NCBI GenBank assembly: GCA_946479075.1
Contig: CAMLDT010000152.1
Coordinates: 1-8,546, forward strand
Source of the DNA: an uncultured Polaromonas sp.
GTDB taxonomy: Bacteria; Pseudomonadota; Gammaproteobacteria; Burkholderiales; Burkholderiaceae
DNA length: 8,546 nucleotides
Direction of reading: 5' to 3'
Made by a program: the position numbers and the translations under genes. Below, piece after piece: positions 4,927 through 8,546 of the stretch; position 1 is the first letter of the stretch, and the number at the start of each line of letters is the position of its first letter. The notes under the pieces are model-generated. The model had not been told where the DNA came from. It was given only the letters and a program-made list of their open reading frames with translations, and searched no databases.

Positions 4927-7900
4927 TCAAGCCGTGGGCGGAATTCCTGGCAAGGTGAAAAAGAAAGTGGCGCCTTTGTCGGGCGCGGCATCGGCCCAGA
5001 CCTTGCCGCGGTGGCGGCCAATCACACGGCTGACCGTGGCCAGGCCCACCCCCGTCCCCGGGAACTCGCTCACCGCATGCAGGCGCTGGAAGGTATTGAA
5101 CAGCTTGTCGGCATAAGCCATGTCGAAGCCGGCCCCGTTGTCGCGAACAAAAAAGGTGGGCACGCCACTCCCATCCGCGACCTGGCCCACGCTGATCACG
5201 GTATGCGGCCGCTGGGAGGTGAATTTCCAGGCATTGCCCAGCAGGTTCTCCATCACCACGCGGACCAGCCGCCCGTCGCCCTGAACCTGCAATCCGTTTT
5301 CGATGTGGATCTCGGCCACGCGCGATGGATCGCGGCCGCGCCACTCTTCGGTGATCTCCCGGCACAGGGCGCTGAGGTCCACCGTCTCGTCACGCAGTTG
5401 CATGCGTGAGACCTGGGCCAGAGACAGCAGGTCCTCGATCAGCCGACCCATCTGGGCCACGCCGGCCTGGATGCGCGACAGGTAGTGCTGGACCTTGTCG
5501 CTGGACTGCGTGTGATCAAGCTGCTTGGCCAGCAGCCGGCTGAAGCCGTCCACGGTGTTCAGCGGTGAGCGCAGGTCATGCGACACCGAATAGGAAAAAG
5601 CTTCCAGCTCCTGATTCGACAGGCGCAGCGCCGCCTCGATCGCCTTGATTTCGGTCACGTCCGCATCAATGCCGACCCAGAACATGACCTCGCCGTTGTC
5701 GCCCAGCACCGGAGAGGCGCGGTAGGACATGACATGGTAAGTGCCGTCACCGGCCAGCATGCGGCGCATCCCGACGTAAGGCGTGCGGGATGCCCGAGCG
5801 GCCTCCCAATTCGCCACCATGCCGGGCAGGTCGTCCGGATGGACAACCGCCAGCCATTTGTGCCCCATCCAGTCGTCGGGCGTGCCGCCCATCAGCTCGT
5901 ACCACTGGCGGTTGGCATAGGTCACACGCCCCCCCGGCTCGGCATGCCAGATGACCTGCGGGGCCTGCTCGGCGAGGGTACGGAACAGGGCTTCCTGGCG
6001 CTCCAGGGCGGCGGTTCGCTCGGCAACTTTTTCTTCCAGCCCGGCGTTGAGCTGGTGCACCTGCTCGAACAGCCTGGCGTTTTCAATGGCGATGGAGGCG
6101 AGCTGCGCCAGCTCGACGATCACATACTGGTCCTGCAGGCTGAAGTCACCCTCGTACTTGTCGGTCATCTGCAGCAGGCCGATGTTGTGCCCATTGCGGT
6201 CTGTCAGCGGCACCGCCAGCCAGCCCCGCATCGCCGGTTGCGGATCCTCCTCCACCGCGACATCCTGCCAGCCCGGCTGGGCCTCCAGCTCGGCCTGGGT
6301 CAGCCGCATCGGGCTGTTCGTGTCGTAAATGGCCTGCGCAATGCCGCAAGCATTGGCCTGCCGCACGAAGTCCCGGCTACTGCCGTAATGGTCCGAAAAG
6401 GACACGGCATTGATGGCCGGCGCGGAGGGGCCCTGGCCCGTCAGGCTGACCACCGCCTGGTGTGCCCCCACCACGGCACGCGCCTGATCCACCGTCTCCT
6501 GCAGGGTGGCTTCCAGCGTGTGGTGGCTGCTGATGGCCTGCGTCGCATCGGCTGCGCGCTGCAGGGTGAACAGATAGCCCTGCAGTTCGTTTTCGGCCTT
6601 GACCTGGGCCGTGACATCCAGCGCCACGACGAAACGCGCTGGCCGCCCTTCGTACTCGATCAGGTGCGATACCGTTTCAACATGAAATTCGCTGCCGTCC
6701 TCGCGCCGGTGCAGGCGCCGGTTCACGTCAACGCGGTGGCCATGGTCTATTTCCATCATCAGCCGTTGCGCCTCAGCTTCGGAGCGGATATCAAAAATGG
6801 TCATGCCCAGGAAAGCTTCGCGGCTGTAGCCGTAACGCTTGACGCAGGCCTCATTGACCGCCAGAAACCGTTGGCTCTGCGCATCCACCACCCACATCGG
6901 CGCCGGGGCCGAGTCAAAAAGCGCGGCGTAGCGCTGCTCGCTGTTGACCAGCGCCTGCTCGGCAAGCTTGCGCCGGGTGATGTCGCGCTCAATCGAGACG
7001 AAATGCGTGAACTGGCCGGAGGCGTCGGCAATGGGGACCATGTCCAGGTCCAGCCAGATTTCTTCGCCGCCTTTTTTGTAGTTGATCAGCTCGGCGCGCA
7101 CCGGCTTCATTTGCTGCAGTGCCGCACCGATCCGGTCCAGCTCGGCACGCTGCGTGTTGGGGCCTTGCAGAAAACGCGGCGACCGGCCCAGTGCTTCCTC
7201 GCGGCTGTAGCCGGTGCGGCGCTCAAACGCATCGTTGACGAACACGATGCGGGGCCCGGGTTCTTCCAGCGGGCTGGTCTCGGTGATGATCACGATGTCG
7301 TTGAGACGGGCAATGCTGGTGCCCAGCAGGCGCAGTTGCTCCTGCGAATCATGCTGGGCCGTGATGTCCTGAAGCGCACCCACCAGCCGCATGACGCGGC
7401 CCTCCTGCATCAGCGCGCGCCCCTGCGTGCGCACCCAGATGCGCCGTCCCTGCATGGTCACCAGCGGAAGCTCCAGATCCCAGGCAGTGCCCTGTTCGGC
7501 GGCGGCCCGGGCCGCAGCGCGCAGCGCCGGCTGGGCCTCGGGCGCATAACAGCCCATGGCCTGCTGCACGGTGAAGGGCGTGCCCGGCGCCACCTCGTAA
7601 ATCCGGTAGACCTGCTCTGACCAGACCGGCTTCAGGCCGTCGAGCACCACCTCCCATCCACCGATTTTTGCCATCTCGCCGGTCCGCTTGAGCATGGCGG
7701 TGGTGCGCGTGGCGACCTCCTGCGCCAGTTTCCGCGCGGTGACGTCCTGCACCACACCCGCGCGCAGGATGCCGCTGCCCTGCACGTCTGCATGCGGCTC
7801 GCCAATCTGGTGGATCCAGCGTGTCTGCCCGGCTGGCGTGATGATGCGGTACTCGACGTCCAGCGGCAGCTGGTCACGCATGGCCACCTCACGCAGGCGG

Positions 7901-8546
7901 ACATATTCGCCACGATCCTCCGGGTGCATCAGGCCCAGCACGGTGTCGGGTTCGCCGTCAAACGCATCGCGCGCAAGGCCGTACAGCTCATACACCTCGT
8001 CGGACCACCAGAGTTTGCCGGTGGTGAGGTCGAACTCCCAGTTGCCGATGCGCCCGAGCCGCTGGGCATTGATCAGTTTGCGCTGGACCTCGCGCAATTG
8101 CGAATAACTGCGGGCCTGCTCCATCTGCAGCCGCTCCATGTGCGTGATGTCGCTGAACACCATCAGCGCCCCGACAACACCGTCCGGCCCGCGCATCGGC
8201 CGGTAGCTGCAACTGATCAGGCGCCCGCTGGTTTCATGCGCGTTTCGCACCAGGATGTGCAAGGGCCCGCCGCTTTCGCCCTGCAGGGCCAGGTACAGGG
8301 GCAACTGGTCGAAGGCATAGAGGGCCTGGGTGTCCGGCACAAACAGGCCCTGGCGTTCGGGCCAGCGCGGGGACAGGACCATGGACATGTCGTCGATGGC
8401 AAACAGCCGGGATGCGGTTTCATTGATCAGCAAAACCCGGCCTGCGGTATCGATCGCCATCAGGCCTTCCTGCATGCTGTTGACGGTCAGCTCCAGCGTC
8501 GCGTAGGCCTGGCGGCTGCGCGCCAGTTCCTTTTCCACATCCCGCT
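4927..8546 (-). CDS. Large multi-PAS/GAF sensor histidine kinase (5' end beyond the right edge)
   Basis: At least 1203 residues are visible, and the frame stays open to the window edge, so the true start is outside. The in-frame GTG at 8538 is not a convincing start, because the sequence before PAS1 reads like a continuing coiled coil. Numbering from that GTG, the order is PAS1 (about 13-135), PAS2 (155-270), PAS3 (285-395), a LOV-like PAS4 (405-523), PAS5 (530-650), GAF (655-825), a coiled coil (825-848), PAS6 (850-968), HisKA with SHDLRSPL (His987) and HATPase. ATP-binding boxes are NLLGNAWKFT (1098-1107), RDNGAGFD (1132-1139) and GTGVGLAT (1161-1168). No receiver or membrane segment is visible, so the seen part is cytosolic. 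It should autophosphorylate and pass phosphate to a separate receiver, most simply the response regulator encoded 112 bases downstream. PAS4 retains GRSPRFLQGP but has Pro454 where photoactive LOV domains have the flavin-binding Cys. Ligands of the domains are unknown. Confidence 0.92.
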   Translation of the reverse strand, partial: RDVEKELARSRQAYATLELTVNSMQEGLMAIDTAGRVLLINETASRLFAIDDMSMVLSPRWPERQGLFVPDTQALYAFDQLPLYLALQGESGGPLHILVRNAHETSGRLISCSYRPMRGPDGVVGALMVFSDITHMERLQMEQARSYSQLREVQRKLINAQRLGRIGNWEFDLTTGKLWWSDEVYELYGLARDAFDGEPDTVLGLMHPEDRGEYVRLREVAMRDQLPLDVEYRIITPAGQTRWIHQIGEPHADVQGSGILRAGVVQDVTARKLAQEVATRTTAMLKRTGEMAKIGGWEVVLDGLKPVWSEQVYRIYEVAPGTPFTVQQAMGCYAPEAQPALRAAARAAAEQGTAWDLELPLVTMQGRRIWVRTQGRALMQEGRVMRLVGALQDITAQHDSQEQLRLLGTSIARLNDIVIITETSPLEEPGPRIVFVNDAFERRTGYSREEALGRSPRFLQGPNTQRAELDRIGAALQQMKPVRAELINYKKGGEEIWLDLDMVPIADASGQFTHFVSIERDITRRKLAEQALVNSEQRYAALFDSAPAPMWVVDAQSQRFLAVNEACVKRYGYSREAFLGMTIFDIRSEAEAQRLMMEIDHGHRVDVNRRLHRREDGSEFHVETVSHLIEYEGRPARFVVALDVTAQVKAENELQGYLFTLQRAADATQAISSHHTLEATLQETVDQARAVVGAHQAVVSLTGQGPSAPAINAVSFSDHYGSSRDFVRQANACGIAQAIYDTNSPMRLTQAELEAQPGWQDVAVEEDPQPAMRGWLAVPLTDRNGHNIGLLQMTDKYEGDFSLQDQYVIVELAQLASIAIENARLFEQVHQLNAGLEEKVAERTAALERQEALFRTLAEQAPQVIWHAEPGGRVTYANRQWYELMGGTPDDWMGHKWLAVVHPDDLPGMVANWEAARASRTPYVGMRRMLAGDGTYHVMSYRASPVLGDNGEVMFWVGIDADVTEIKAIEAALRLSNQELEAFSYSVSHDLRSPLNTVDGFSRLLAKQLDHTQSSDKVQHYLSRIQAGVAQMGRLIEDLLSLAQVSRMQLRDETVDLSALCREITEEWRGRDPSRVAEIHIENGLQVQGDGRLVRVVMENLLGNAWKFTSQRPHTVISVGQVADGSGVPTFFVRDNGAGFDMAYADKLFNTFQRLHAVSEFPGTGVGLATVSRVIGRHRGKVWADAAPDKGATFFFTLPGIPPTA

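Noticed and set aside
5578..7620. A 680-codon plus-strand open frame opposite the large kinase
   Set aside because: The minus strand encodes a continuous, recognisable PAS-GAF-PAS-HisKA protein over the same bases. The plus frame is rich in His, Arg, Gln and Gly without any domain, a typical shadow in GC-rich coding DNA.

Overview
The window reads as chromosomal DNA of a GC-rich betaproteobacterium. The gene content and protein wording (isovaleryl-CoA dehydrogenase, a LiuR-like MerR regulator, multi-PAS kinases) fit the Comamonadaceae (Polaromonas/Rhodoferax/Variovorax-like). This placement is a judgement from memory of such proteins, not a search result. There are seven protein-coding genes, two of them cut by the window edges. 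I see no RNA genes, insertion sequences, CRISPR arrays or phage genes.

Left part (1-2539): a branched-chain amino acid (leucine) catabolism locus. A MerR-family regulator resembling LiuR, a small PaaI-like hotdog thioesterase and the start of isovaleryl-CoA dehydrogenase form a tight leftward operon. Regulator and thioesterase share an ATGA stop/start overlap, and 15 bases separate the thioesterase stop from the dehydrogenase GTG start. A metallo-beta-lactamase-fold hydrolase diverges to the right. The 111-base gap between the divergent genes holds a perfect 18-bp palindrome, GTTTACGTTAACGTAAAC, which fills the spacer of a good sigma70-like promoter for the regulator operon. This is a likely autoregulatory operator controlling both directions.

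Right part (2527-8546): three leftward signalling genes. In order of transcription these are a very large hybrid-less sensor histidine kinase (at least six PAS domains, one GAF, HisKA, HATPase; 5' end outside the window), a response regulator with an unusual order (excisionase/MerR-like helix-turn-helix first, receiver second), and a second, smaller PAS-PAS kinase. The catalytic cores of the two kinases are clearly of one subfamily. The large kinase keeps the phospho-acceptor histidine (SHDLRSPL). The small one reads SDDLKAPL, with Asp in place of His, although its ATP-binding boxes look intact. One PAS domain of the large kinase looks like a LOV domain that has lost its photochemical residues. 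An AT-rich 112-base gap before the response regulator carries several copies of ATCAATT/AATTGAT in inverted arrangement, a plausible binding region for the regulator itself.

A working model (inference): the large kinase integrates several cytosolic signals and phosphorylates the DNA-binding receiver protein, while the His-less kinase acts as an ATP-binding modulator or phosphatase. The small kinase gene and the hydrolase gene converge and overlap by 13 bases at their 3' ends, so the two loci abut without a visible terminator.
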